Shown: positions 17,380 to 25,509 of the stretch, piece by piece | How the letters are laid out: the number at the start of each line of letters is the position of its first letter | Numbering within the stretch: the first letter of the stretch is position 1 | Assembly (NCBI RefSeq): GCF_009831625.1 | Contig: NZ_WUUS01000006.1 | Span: 1 to 64,000, forward strand | DNA: 64,000 nucleotides | Direction: 5' to 3' | From: Halobaculum saliterrae | GTDB taxonomy: Archaea > Halobacteriota > Halobacteria > Halobacteriales > Haloferacaceae | Notes under the pieces: generated by a model | Told to the model about the DNA's origin: nothing | Database searches by the model: none | The model's input: only the letters and a program-made list of their open reading frames with translations | Made by a program: the position numbers and the translations under genes

Positions 17380-18417
17380 TCACTCCCGGCGTCGACGTCC
17401 GAACGCGACGGCGACCGCCGCGACAGTCGCGGTTGCGACGACCGCCGTCGCGACTCCGAAGCCGTCGCCCGTCGCGGTCGTCCCCGCGGCGTCGGCGGTT
17501 CCGGATCGATCGGACGCCGTGACCGTCGCCGTCGATGGCTCGCGTTCGGTCGCGTTCGTCGCGTCCGCGCCTTCGGTCCGCGGCGGCGCGGTCGTCGGAC
17601 CCGGCGTCTCGGCCGGCCGCACCTCGACGGTCTCGTTCTCGATCGCGACCGGGTGGGTCGCACTGGCGGCCCGAAGCCCCACCGAGTACGCCCCCGGCGA
17701 GGGGGTCGCCGGGGTCGCCACGACGACCGTCGTGTCGACCTCCTCGCCGGGCGCCACCGACGACCACTCGATCGTCCGGTTCGCCGGGTGGAACCGACCG
17801 TCGCCACGTACGGCCGCGATCGACCACCGCTCGGGCAGCGACGTGACGCGGACGGAGAGCGTTCGGACCGCCGTCTCGTCGTTGTTGACGAGACTGAGGT
17901 ACAGGTCCCCGCGTCGCTCGCCGTGACCGATCGCGCCGAGGTGCGCGAAGACGGTCCGTGGCCGCCGCTCGTGCGGACGAAGCGCGAGCGTCGCGTTCTC
18001 GTGGCCGAGGATCCGAAGCTCGCTGACCCCCCGGTCGCTCACCGCGACAGCGGCGTCGGCGCGATCCCAGTCGACGGTCGCCGCGAACCCGCCGTCGTCG
18101 CCGACCCGGGCCACGGTCACGTTCGGCGGATCGGCGGCCGCAAGCGCGCGGAGCTCGTCGGTCGACAGCTCACGCAAGGTTCCGGACTCGCCGACGATCA
18201 CCGCCGCGTCGGCGGCCGGTTCCCCGTCGACGCCGGTGACCGTCCCCTCGATCCGGACATCGTCGCCCGGGCCGGGATCGTCCGTCGCGGCCGGCGCTAT
18301 CGGCGCCGCCGGCGGTGTCGTCGCTGTCGTCGCGGCCGCCACCCCGGCAACCGTCCAGAGCACGCACAGCAGACACGCCGCGTAGGTGAACGCGGAACGA
18401 CGTGACGCCCGTGGCAT
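17380..18417 (-). CDS. predicted surface-anchored protein with degenerate PGF-CTERM tail
   Basis: 345 residues. A signal peptide (about 1-28) precedes a Thr/Pro/Ala stretch, then a carboxypeptidase-regulatory-like beta domain (VRIEGTVTGVDGEPAADAAVIV) and a second beta domain (about 200-260, with NVxG/NEW-type repeats absent). A Thr-rich linker leads to GDGFGV plus a hydrophobic helix and RRRR. The tail resembles the PGF-CTERM sorting signal cut by archaeosortase ArtA, but reads DGF where PGF is usual. Several N-x-T/S sites suit glycosylation. Start chosen at MPRASRRS; upstream in-frame sequence lacks signal-peptide character. Confidence 0.75.
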   Translation of the reverse strand: MPRASRRSAFTYAACLLCVLWTVAGVAAATTATTPPAAPIAPAATDDPGPGDDVRIEGTVTGVDGEPAADAAVIVGESGTLRELSTDELRALAAADPPNVTVARVGDDGGFAATVDWDRADAAVAVSDRGVSELRILGHENATLALRPHERRPRTVFAHLGAIGHGERRGDLYLSLVNNDETAVRTLSVRVTSLPERWSIAAVRGDGRFHPANRTIEWSSVAPGEEVDTTVVVATPATPSPGAYSVGLRAASATHPVAIENETVEVRPAETPGPTTAPPRTEGADATNATEREPSTATVTASDRSGTADAAGTTATGDGFGVATAVVATATVAAVAVAFGRRRRE

Positions 18418-18607
18418 GGCTCCGGCTTCGAACGCGACCGGCAAGTGCCTCGTGGAGGGACAAATCGGCGTCGTAGCCATCGGTACCGACCCGACGGCGT
18501 TCGCTCGTCTCCCGCTCCGCTCTCGTCCGGGTCGGCCCGATCACATCACTCATCGTCGATCCGAAAGATCCCGACACCCCTTTGTCGACGTGTCACCGAG
18601 TGTTCGT

Positions 18608-19771
18608 ATGCTCGATTACGTCGGTCTGGAGGCGGACCTCTCGGCGGAGGAGAAACTGATCCGGGACACGGCCCGGGAGTTCGTCGCCGAGGAGGTCGAC
18701 CCCGACATCGCCGACCACTACGAGGCCGGGACCTTCCCCACGGAACTCATCCCCGAGATGGGGGAGCTGGGATTCTACGCGCCGAACCTCGAGGGATACG
18801 GCTCCCCGAACGTCTCCGAGCGCGCGTACGGGCTGTTGATGCAGGAACTGGAGGCGTGTGACTCCGGCCTGCGTTCGATGGCCAGCGTGCAGGGAGCGCT
18901 CGTGATGTATCCGATCCACGCGTTCGGCAGCGAGGCCCAGAAGGAGGAGTGGCTCCCGGCCCTCGGGCAGGGTGAGGCCGTCGGCTGCTTCGGGCTGACC
19001 GAGCCGGAGCACGGCTCGAACCCGTCGGGGATGGAGACGCGCGCCGAGCGCGACGCCGACGGGTTCGTCCTGAACGGCGAGAAGACGTGGATCACCAACT
19101 CCCCCATCGCCGACGTGGCGGTGGTGTGGGCGAAGCTCACCTCGGAGGAGGGGTCGCCCGTCCGTGGCTTCCTCGTCGAGACCGACCGCGACGGGGTCGA
19201 GACGCCGAAGATCGACGAGAAGCTCTCGATGCGCGCCTCCGTCACCGGCGGCATCGTCCTCGACGACGTGCGCGTCCCCGAGGAGAACGTCCTGCCGGAG
19301 GTCGAGGGGATGAAGGGGCCGCTGTCGTGTCTCACGCAGGCCCGGTTCGGCATCGCCTGGGGCGCCGTCGGCGCCGCCCGCGACTGTTTCGAGACGGCTC
19401 GCGAGTACCAGACCGGCCGCGAGCAGTTCGGGGGCCCCATCGCCCGCTTCCAGATCCAACAGGAGAAACTCGCGGAGATGGCGACGCAGATCACCCTCGC
19501 CCAACTGCTCGCGTATCGCCTCGCGGACCTGAAGGAGCGCGGCGACCTGCGGCCCCAGCAGGTGTCGATGGCCAAGCGCAACAACGTCCGGATGGCCCGC
19601 GACCAGGCGCGCGTCGCCCGCGAGATGCTCGGCGGCAACGGGATCACGACGGACTACTCGCCGATGCGGCACATGAGCAACCTGGAGACGGTGTACACCT
19701 ACGAGGGAACGCACGACATCCACTCGCTCATCCTCGGGGAGGACCTGACCGGGCTGTCGGCCTTCTCGTAA
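18608..19771 (+). CDS. acyl-CoA dehydrogenase, glutaryl-CoA dehydrogenase-like
   Basis: 387 residues. FGLTEPEHGSNPSGM and KTWITNSPIADV line the FAD pocket, DSGLRSMASVQGALVM carries the Arg that binds the distal carboxylate in glutaryl-CoA dehydrogenases, and the catalytic base is Glu366 in TYEGTHDIH. These features are shared with the glutaryl-CoA enzymes (dehydrogenation with decarboxylation to crotonyl-CoA) rather than short-chain enzymes. Electrons would pass to ETF. The substrate is inferred from motifs only. Confidence 0.9.
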   Translation: MLDYVGLEADLSAEEKLIRDTAREFVAEEVDPDIADHYEAGTFPTELIPEMGELGFYAPNLEGYGSPNVSERAYGLLMQELEACDSGLRSMASVQGALVMYPIHAFGSEAQKEEWLPALGQGEAVGCFGLTEPEHGSNPSGMETRAERDADGFVLNGEKTWITNSPIADVAVVWAKLTSEEGSPVRGFLVETDRDGVETPKIDEKLSMRASVTGGIVLDDVRVPEENVLPEVEGMKGPLSCLTQARFGIAWGAVGAARDCFETAREYQTGREQFGGPIARFQIQQEKLAEMATQITLAQLLAYRLADLKERGDLRPQQVSMAKRNNVRMARDQARVAREMLGGNGITTDYSPMRHMSNLETVYTYEGTHDIHSLILGEDLTGLSAFS

Positions 19772-19831
19772 TGCGATAGCGGGCGAGTTACGTCGTCAGC
19801 CCGGCCAGCGACCGGCTGTCGGCCTTCTCGT
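19752..19831 (+). repeat. 18-base direct repeat copying the acyl-CoA dehydrogenase 3' end
   Basis: GGCTGTCGGCCTTCTCGT occurs at 19752-19769 (last codons of the gene) and again at 19814-19831 in the spacer, each preceded by GACCG. The offset is 62 bases. Confidence 0.8.
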
Positions 19832-19934
19832 CGCGAGGCGACGCGTCGAGGGGGACCAATCCCGCGCCCGTCGTGGTGGCGGTGTGCGAACGATGACCAT
19901 AGCTAAGTAGGTGGACTCTGAGGCGCCAACCGAG

Positions 19935-20240
19935 ATGGTCGAACCGGTCGAGGGCGGGTGGCGGACGCTCGCGTTCCCCCGCGAGGAGGCGTGGGTGGTC
20001 CACGCCGCGCTCCTCGACCGGGTCCAGCGGGCGGTCGAGGCGGACGGCACCGCCGAGGGATACCCGGAACTCGACGCGCTGACGGCGATCGAGGACGGAC
20101 GCGAGCGGTTCGACGCCGAGGAGGTCGCGGTCGTCCGGGGAGCGCTCGAGGCGTACCTCCGGCGTGCGCCCCCGAGAGACTTGGCCCCCGGTCGGGCGGC
20201 GCTGCGGCGGACCCGTACTCCCGAGATTCCGGAGCCCTGA
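19935..20240 (+). CDS. haloarchaeal protein of unknown function
   Basis: 101 residues, acidic and helical, with REEAWVVHAALLDRVQRAV in the first half and EEVAVVRGALEAYLRR in the second. The pattern is common in short haloarchaeal orphans and has no catalytic motif. The ATG at 19935 is preferred; an in-frame GTG at 19911 would add eight residues. It is convergent with the DCC-family gene, with four bases between the stop codons. Confidence 0.7.
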   Translation: MVEPVEGGWRTLAFPREEAWVVHAALLDRVQRAVEADGTAEGYPELDALTAIEDGRERFDAEEVAVVRGALEAYLRRAPPRDLAPGRAALRRTRTPEIPEP

Positions 20241-20244
20241 GGCG

Positions 20245-20628
20245 CTACGTCGAGCCGCTCTCGTTCGACAGCGAGTCGCGCCGCGCGAACTTCCCCCACA
20301 GTGCCCGCCGGTCGGCGGCCCACCGATACATCGTCTCGCGAGCCTCCGGGTACTTCGGAAGCCCCTTCGCCGCCGCGGTGAGCCACCAGCCGGTCGCGCC
20401 GGTGCGCTTCGCGACCTGTTCGAGCGCCTCGCCGCAGGAGTACACCGCGGCGTCGGTGACGAGGTGCATACACTCCTCGTAGTCGTCGGGAAGGCGCGCG
20501 CGGAGATCGTCGTGGTCGGCCAACTCCGAGAAGCCGACGGCATCGAACTCGCCAAGCTCCAGCGCGTGTGAGACGCAGAAGGTGCAGAACCCGCAGTCGT
20601 CGTCGTACACGAGGCGAGGGACCGACAT
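20245..20628 (-). CDS. DCC-family thiol-disulfide oxidoreductase-like protein (DUF393)
   Basis: 127 residues. YDDDCGFCTFC at the N terminus is the defining DCC motif of this thioredoxin-like family, with an aspartate-rich lead and a CxxC pair. The later GWWLTAAAKGLPKYPEARETMYRW segment is typical too. Redox partner unknown. An in-frame ATG at 20655 would add nine residues; the shorter start is chosen because the motif normally lies within a dozen residues of the N terminus. Confidence 0.85.
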   Translation of the reverse strand: MSVPRLVYDDDCGFCTFCVSHALELGEFDAVGFSELADHDDLRARLPDDYEECMHLVTDAAVYSCGEALEQVAKRTGATGWWLTAAAKGLPKYPEARETMYRWAADRRALWGKFARRDSLSNESGST

Positions 20629-20686
20629 ACCCGGATCTACGGGCTCGACGGACATGTGGCTTCGGGCGGGCCGACCCTCACGTCCG

Positions 20687-21175
20687 CTATTCCTCCTCGC
20701 CCTCCCAGTAGTCGACGGCGTCGCCGCGGCGGAAGTACGCGTCCACGTCGCGCTCGTCCCCGTCGCCCGGCGGCGCGCCCGCCATCGCGCCCACCTTGTC
20801 GGAGTCCGGGTACACGAGCACCTCCGGCTCGCGCATCGTCGAGACCGCGAGGTATCGGAGGGCACCCTCGGAGTCGTTGACGACGCGGTGGGCGCCGTCC
20901 TCACCGGGCGGGAGCGAGACGTAGTCGCCCGCGCGCAGCGGGCTCGTCCCGTCGGCGTGGCGCAGGGTCCCCTCCCCCGACAGGACGTAGATCGCCTCCG
21001 CGTTGCCCGCGTGGTAGTGATACGGCCACGCGCGCTTGCCCGCCGGGAGTTCGTAGAGGCTACAGCCCAGATCCTCGCCGTCGGCGGCCGCGGCCAGCCG
21101 CTTTCGCCGCCAGCCGACCGACTCGCCGCGGTCGGTCCCCTCCCAGTCGAGTTCGTCGGCGTTGACGCGATTCAC
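20687..21175 (-). CDS. cupin-domain protein
   Basis: 162 residues. The cupin core carries YHYHAGNAEAIYVLSGEGT (two metal His and a Glu) and the second motif PPGEDGAHRVVN. Small one-domain cupins with this layout bind a metal and a small ligand; the function is open. The GTG at 21175 is chosen because the frame upstream to 21310 would run over the promoter of the divergent ferredoxin gene and lacks domain character. It lies 58 bases upstream of the DCC gene on the same strand. Confidence 0.8.
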   Translation of the reverse strand: MNRVNADELDWEGTDRGESVGWRRKRLAAAADGEDLGCSLYELPAGKRAWPYHYHAGNAEAIYVLSGEGTLRHADGTSPLRAGDYVSLPPGEDGAHRVVNDSEGALRYLAVSTMREPEVLVYPDSDKVGAMAGAPPGDGDERDVDAYFRRGDAVDYWEGEEE

Positions 21176-21306
21176 GCGGGGACGTCGCTCGGGTCGACCG
21201 TAATCGTATCGCCCGTCGCGCACGCGTTCGCCGTCGCCCGTCGCGACCGTGTCCGCGACGTTCCCGCGGTCCCCGGATGCCGGCGTTTTTGTACGTGTCG
21301 CGGTAA

Positions 21307-21636
<330 letters not shown>

Positions 21637-21670
21637 GCCCGTCACGTCGGCGTTCGGATCGTTCTATCGA

Positions 21671-22045
21671 CTACTCCTCCAAGTCCTCCAGCGCGACCCG
21701 CTCGGTCACGTCATCGTAGCTCCCATCGGAGGAGACGATCCGGTCGCCGTCGGCAGCAATGAGATGGAGCGCGTCGAACGGCGTCAGCCCGTCCTCCTCA
21801 ACGGCGTTGGCGGCGGCGAGAACGGGATCGGTATCACCCCGAACCTCGACGAGTGCGGCCGCGTTCGCGACGACGCGCTCGACGTTCCGTTCCTCCCGGT
21901 ATGCAACGAGCATCAGTTCGACTAACGTGTGTGTCGATGTCCAGAGCTCCTCGCCGTGTTCTCGGTAGTACTCCTCAGCGGCAGCCGAGAGCCAGTCGTC
22001 CTCCTTGATCAGCGCGAGCAGGAAATCCGTCTCGACGTAGCTCAC
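21671..22045 (-). CDS. PIN-domain toxin (VapC-like)
   Basis: 124 residues with the PIN acidic set: Asp7 (ETDFLLALI), Glu43 (TLVELMLV), Asp91 (PFDALHLIAA) and Asp107. Toxins of this fold are Mg-dependent ribonucleases that cut tRNA or rRNA. The ATG overlaps the stop codon of the AbrB-type antitoxin gene by four bases. The pair is less GC-extreme than its neighbours. Confidence 0.9.
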   Translation of the reverse strand: MSYVETDFLLALIKEDDWLSAAAEEYYREHGEELWTSTHTLVELMLVAYREERNVERVVANAAALVEVRGDTDPVLAAANAVEEDGLTPFDALHLIAADGDRIVSSDGSYDDVTERVALEDLEE

Positions 22046-22266
22046 CGACCGGCCTCCTCGATCGCTTCTTCCTCGGCGGCTGCGGCGAGCTCCTCCGCCG
22101 TCCCCTCGACGTTCCGGAATTCCTCACGGAGTGCCGCGAGCGGATCGTCCGCGACCGGGATCAGGAGAAGCCGACCCTCACGCTCCACCAACTCGAATCG
22201 GTCGCCGAACTCCTCACGGAGCGATTTCGGGAGGTAAATCCGTCCGTCAGCGGCATCAACGCGCAT
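22042..22266 (-). CDS. AbrB/MazE-fold antitoxin
   Basis: 74 residues. The N-terminal swapped-hairpin DNA-binding fold is visible in VDAADGRIYLPKSLREEFG and FELVEREGRLLLIPV; the C-terminal half is an Ala/Glu-rich helix that would block the toxin. It is the first gene of a two-gene unit with the PIN toxin (ATGA overlap at 22042-22045). It probably represses its own promoter, as is usual for such antitoxins. Confidence 0.88.
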   Translation of the reverse strand: MRVDAADGRIYLPKSLREEFGDRFELVEREGRLLLIPVADDPLAALREEFRNVEGTAEELAAAAEEEAIEEAGR

Positions 22267-22343
22267 AACACGGATACGACTTCCACGAACTTGGTTCTTT
22301 GCCGTAATCAGCAGATCGTGGAGCGAACTTGCTTTTTATCCCG

Positions 22344-24467
22344 TCAGTCGGCCGCCGCCGACGACGTGTCCCCGTCGGCGTCCGCCGGCGCGTCGACGGC
22401 GACGCCCTCCTTCGCCGCCAGCGCCTCACACAGCAGTTCCGCGATGTCGACGATCTCGATGTCGTCCTCGAAGTTCCCGGTCTTGCGGCCGTCCTCGTAC
22501 ATCGTCCCGCACATCGGACAGGCGACGACGAACTTCTCGACGGCGTCGCCGGCGTCGGTGTCCTCCAGCGCCTCGCGCAGGCGCTCCTCGCTGGGCTTGG
22601 ACTCCTCGTCGTGGTCCATCCAGAGGCCGCCGCCGCCGCCCCCGCAGCAGAACGAGTCCGAGCGGTTGCGCGGCATCTCGTGGAGGTCGACCCCCGTCGC
22701 GCGGATCAGGTCCCGCGGCGCCTCGTACACGTCGTTCATCCGGCCGAGGTGACACGGGTCGTGGTACGTCGCCGTGTAGTCCAGCTCCGTGCCGTCCAGC
22801 CCGAGGCGACCCCGATCGACGAGGGTCTCGACGACCTCCGTATAGTGGAAGACGGGGTCGTCGAACTCGCTGACCTCGGGGTACTCGTTGCGGAAGGTGT
22901 TCATCGAGTGTGGGTCGGTGGTGACGACCTTCTCGAAGGTCGCCGATTCGAACGCCTCGGTGTTGTCCTCGACGAGCATCTCGAAGAGGCCCTCCTCGCC
23001 GACGCGGCGCACGTCGTTGCCGTCGTGCTGCTCGTCCTCGTAGAGGATGCCGTAGGAGACGTTCGCGCGCTCGAACAGCGTCGCCAGCGACCGGGCGACG
23101 CGCTGGTTGCGTTCGTCGTAGCTGGGGTACTCGCCGACGTACCAGAGGAACTCCACGTCCTCCTCGCGGGCGTCGGGCACCTCGAAGTCGAGGTCGTCCG
23201 CCCAGTCGGGCCGCTTGCGGGCGGGGTCGCCGAACGTGTTGCCGTTCTGGAACACGTTCATCATCGCGTCCTGCACCATCTCGTCCATCTGGCCCGTCTC
23301 GGTGAGTCGACGGTTCATCTGCGTGAACTCCGAGACGTGCTCGATGTCGACGGGACAGGCGTCCATGCAGGCCATACAGGACATGCACGACTCCATCGAC
23401 TCGGCGGCGATGACGGAGTCGCCGCCGTCCGCGACGATCTCGACCTCCTCGGTCTCGCCGGCGTCGAGGGACTCGCGGTAGCGCTTGAGGTCGAGGATCA
23501 CGTCGCGCGGGTCCAGGTTCCGGCCGGAGGCCTTCGCCGGACACACCGAGGAGCAGCGGCCGCACTTCGTGCAGGCGTCGTGATCGAGGATGTGGCGCCA
23601 CGAGAAGTCGTCGATGGAGCCGTAGCCGATCTCGTCGGGACCGGCGTCCTCGGGAACGCCCGGAAGCCTTACCCCGGCCTTCTCGTCGCGGGTGACGACG
23701 TTCGCGAACGAGGAGATCATGTGGAACGGCTTGGCGTACGGGATCAGCGCGATGAACGCGAACGCCAGCAGCGCGTGGCTCCACCACGTCCAGTGGTACA
23801 GCGTCTCGGCCATCCCGACGGTGACGCCCGCCTCGGCGAACAGGCCCGCGAGGAAGAAGCCGACGAACGACACCTGCTCGTATGCGGCGAACTCGGCGGA
23901 GCCGACGATGCGGAACGCCTCCAGCACGTAGCCGCCGACGCCCAGCGCCAACAGCGTCCAGACGAACGCGTCGTCCTCCAACGAGGTGTGCTTGCCCCAG
24001 AGGCGACCGTCGCGTTCGGTGTAGCGTCGGTAGATGGCCATACCGACGCCGACGACGAACAGCAGCCCCATCGCGTCCATCACGAACGAGTACGAGAGGT
24101 AGAAGTCGCCGACGAAGAACGACTCGCCGGTGACGGGTCGCCAGAAGTCGAGGTCGATGCCGAGGATGGTCGTCCCGATGAGGAGCGTGAGAAAGCCCCA
24201 CAAGATGAACGCGTGCATCACGCCCGCGTACAGGTCGCGGTCGAACTGGTTGCGGTTCGACGCCACGATCCGGGCCGCCCGCAGTACCCGTCCCGGGAGG
24301 TCGTCGAGGCGGTCGAACCAGTCGTCCTCACCGGCGGCGTAGCGCGCGAACCGCGCGTACGTGCCGTAGAGGAACACCCCGATCGCGACCGCCGCGAGGT
24401 AGTAGAACGCGGCCTTCCCGACGGGACCGATCGTCCAGAAGGTCTCGCGCGTCACGTCGGCTTGCAT
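22344..24467 (-). CDS. membrane Fe-S oxidoreductase with NarI-like and HdrD-like parts
   Basis: 707 residues. The first 250 hold about six membrane helices in a heme-binding NarI/HdrE-like arrangement (conserved His at about 85, 225 and 231). Next are two 4Fe-4S motifs (CTKCGRCSSVCP at 299-310; CMSCMACMDACP at 361-372), then two CCG domains: VACPMC and DSFCCGGGG types near the C terminus. The layout matches single-chain HdrDE-related proteins that move electrons between a membrane quinone pool and a soluble donor, possibly ETF or ferredoxin. The ATG at 24467 has a TATA box 28 bases before it. Confidence 0.85.
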   Translation of the reverse strand: MQADVTRETFWTIGPVGKAAFYYLAAVAIGVFLYGTYARFARYAAGEDDWFDRLDDLPGRVLRAARIVASNRNQFDRDLYAGVMHAFILWGFLTLLIGTTILGIDLDFWRPVTGESFFVGDFYLSYSFVMDAMGLLFVVGVGMAIYRRYTERDGRLWGKHTSLEDDAFVWTLLALGVGGYVLEAFRIVGSAEFAAYEQVSFVGFFLAGLFAEAGVTVGMAETLYHWTWWSHALLAFAFIALIPYAKPFHMISSFANVVTRDEKAGVRLPGVPEDAGPDEIGYGSIDDFSWRHILDHDACTKCGRCSSVCPAKASGRNLDPRDVILDLKRYRESLDAGETEEVEIVADGGDSVIAAESMESCMSCMACMDACPVDIEHVSEFTQMNRRLTETGQMDEMVQDAMMNVFQNGNTFGDPARKRPDWADDLDFEVPDAREEDVEFLWYVGEYPSYDERNQRVARSLATLFERANVSYGILYEDEQHDGNDVRRVGEEGLFEMLVEDNTEAFESATFEKVVTTDPHSMNTFRNEYPEVSEFDDPVFHYTEVVETLVDRGRLGLDGTELDYTATYHDPCHLGRMNDVYEAPRDLIRATGVDLHEMPRNRSDSFCCGGGGGGLWMDHDEESKPSEERLREALEDTDAGDAVEKFVVACPMCGTMYEDGRKTGNFEDDIEIVDIAELLCEALAAKEGVAVDAPADADGDTSSAAAD

Positions 24468-24491
24468 GTCGATAGCCCGTCGCCGCCTCCG

Positions 24492-24497
24492 ATTAAA
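24492..24497 (-). promoter_or_regulatory. TATA box of the HdrD-like gene
   Basis: TTTAAT on the minus strand, centred 28 bases before the ATG at 24467, matching a leaderless start. Confidence 0.6.
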
Positions 24498-24668
24498 TCT
24501 TCTCACACCGACGTCCATGACGGTCCACGACGACTGTCAGCACCCGCCCCTGATACCGTCCGCACCTGCCCGCTCCGGGCGTCGAGCCTCCTCCGCTCCC
24601 GTCAGCACGGTTGCGCGGGCCGTCGCCGGCAACACCCTTTTGTCCGACGACGGTCATCGTTTCAGTCT

Positions 24669-25265
24669 ATGGACGAGAAGACGGAGGAACTCCGCGAAAT
24701 CTTCCTCGACACGACGGGCGGCGACACCGTCACCGAGCGTCAGGAGGAGGGGCACGGCTCGCTCGCGGACGAGAGCGACGCCGCCGAGCGGCTCGCCGAC
24801 CTCGTCGCGCGGATGCGCGAGCGCTTCGAGTTCGACTCCGACCGCTCCGACGAGGACCTCGTCCGGGTCGTCCGGCTGTACTTCCGGGGCGCCGACGACG
24901 CCGCCATCGCCGCCGACCTCGACGTCGACGAGGGGACGGTCTTCGACGCGCGGATGGACCTCCATCTCGTCCGCGACGGCGACCGCGAGGCGCCGTTCGA
25001 CCTCTCGCGGCTCCGCTCGATGCACGTCGATGACGTGCCGATGGCCGATCGGGCCGCCGAGCTCGGCGTCGACGAGACGACCGTCGAGCACTACTCGACG
25101 GTCGTCGCCACGAACCTGGAGTCGACCCGGGCGAACGACCGCTTCCGCGACGAGTTCGCCGACCTGCTGGCGGAGCAGGACCTCAAGGGCGGCCACACCG
25201 AGGACGCCCGCGAGGACGGGCTCAGGGAGGCGGCCGAAGACATCGAGACGAACGTTTCCTTCTGA
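24669..25265 (+). CDS. cmi4: Cmi4-like regulator (conditioned medium-induced protein 4 family)
   Basis: 198 acidic residues. The N terminus MDEKTEELREIFLD and the middle RADDAAIAADLDVDEGTVFDARMDLHL match the haloarchaeal family named after its induction by spent medium. The middle and later segments (VPMADRAAELGVDETTVEHY) look like two HTH-type modules, so it may bind DNA. Name rests on recall of the family and is less sure than the HTH assignment. Confidence 0.7.
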   Translation: MDEKTEELREIFLDTTGGDTVTERQEEGHGSLADESDAAERLADLVARMRERFEFDSDRSDEDLVRVVRLYFRGADDAAIAADLDVDEGTVFDARMDLHLVRDGDREAPFDLSRLRSMHVDDVPMADRAAELGVDETTVEHYSTVVATNLESTRANDRFRDEFADLLAEQDLKGGHTEDAREDGLREAAEDIETNVSF

Positions 25266-25273
25266 GGAACCTC

Positions 25274-25332
25274 TTTTCGCCTCGGGTTTCCTCGGCCGCC
25301 TTCGGCGGCCTGCGGGAACCGCTCGGCGAAAA
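25274..25332. repeat. 59-base imperfect palindrome with cUUCGg core
   Basis: The outer arms TTTTCGCC (25274-25281) and GGCGAAAA (25325-25332) pair exactly; the core GGCCGCC-TTC-GGCGGCC (25294-25310) forms a stem capped by a stable cUUCGg tetraloop. It follows the cmi4 stop by nine bases. It may act as a terminator or processing site. Confidence 0.7.
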
Positions 25333-25509
25333 CCCGTTCATGCCAAACGGCCGCTCGCTCGCCAGCCTATCGGCTGGCTCGCTCGCGGTAGGATCGCAGG
25401 TGACTCCGCGACGGCACCGTGACTGCACTGCCTCCGCACTGCCTCCGCATTCCACTTGTTCTCTTTCCCACGGCGAACGTTCAAATACGAACACGGAACC
25501 ACCACTCAC

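Noticed and set aside
20629-20655. Earlier start of the DCC-family gene
   Set aside because: Kept only as an alternative; the DCC motif normally lies very near the N terminus and the added nine residues have no support.
22329-25265. 978-codon open frame on the plus strand over the HdrD-like gene and cmi4
   Set aside because: Only its last 198 codons (from 24669) are the real cmi4 gene; the rest is antisense to the HdrD-like gene.
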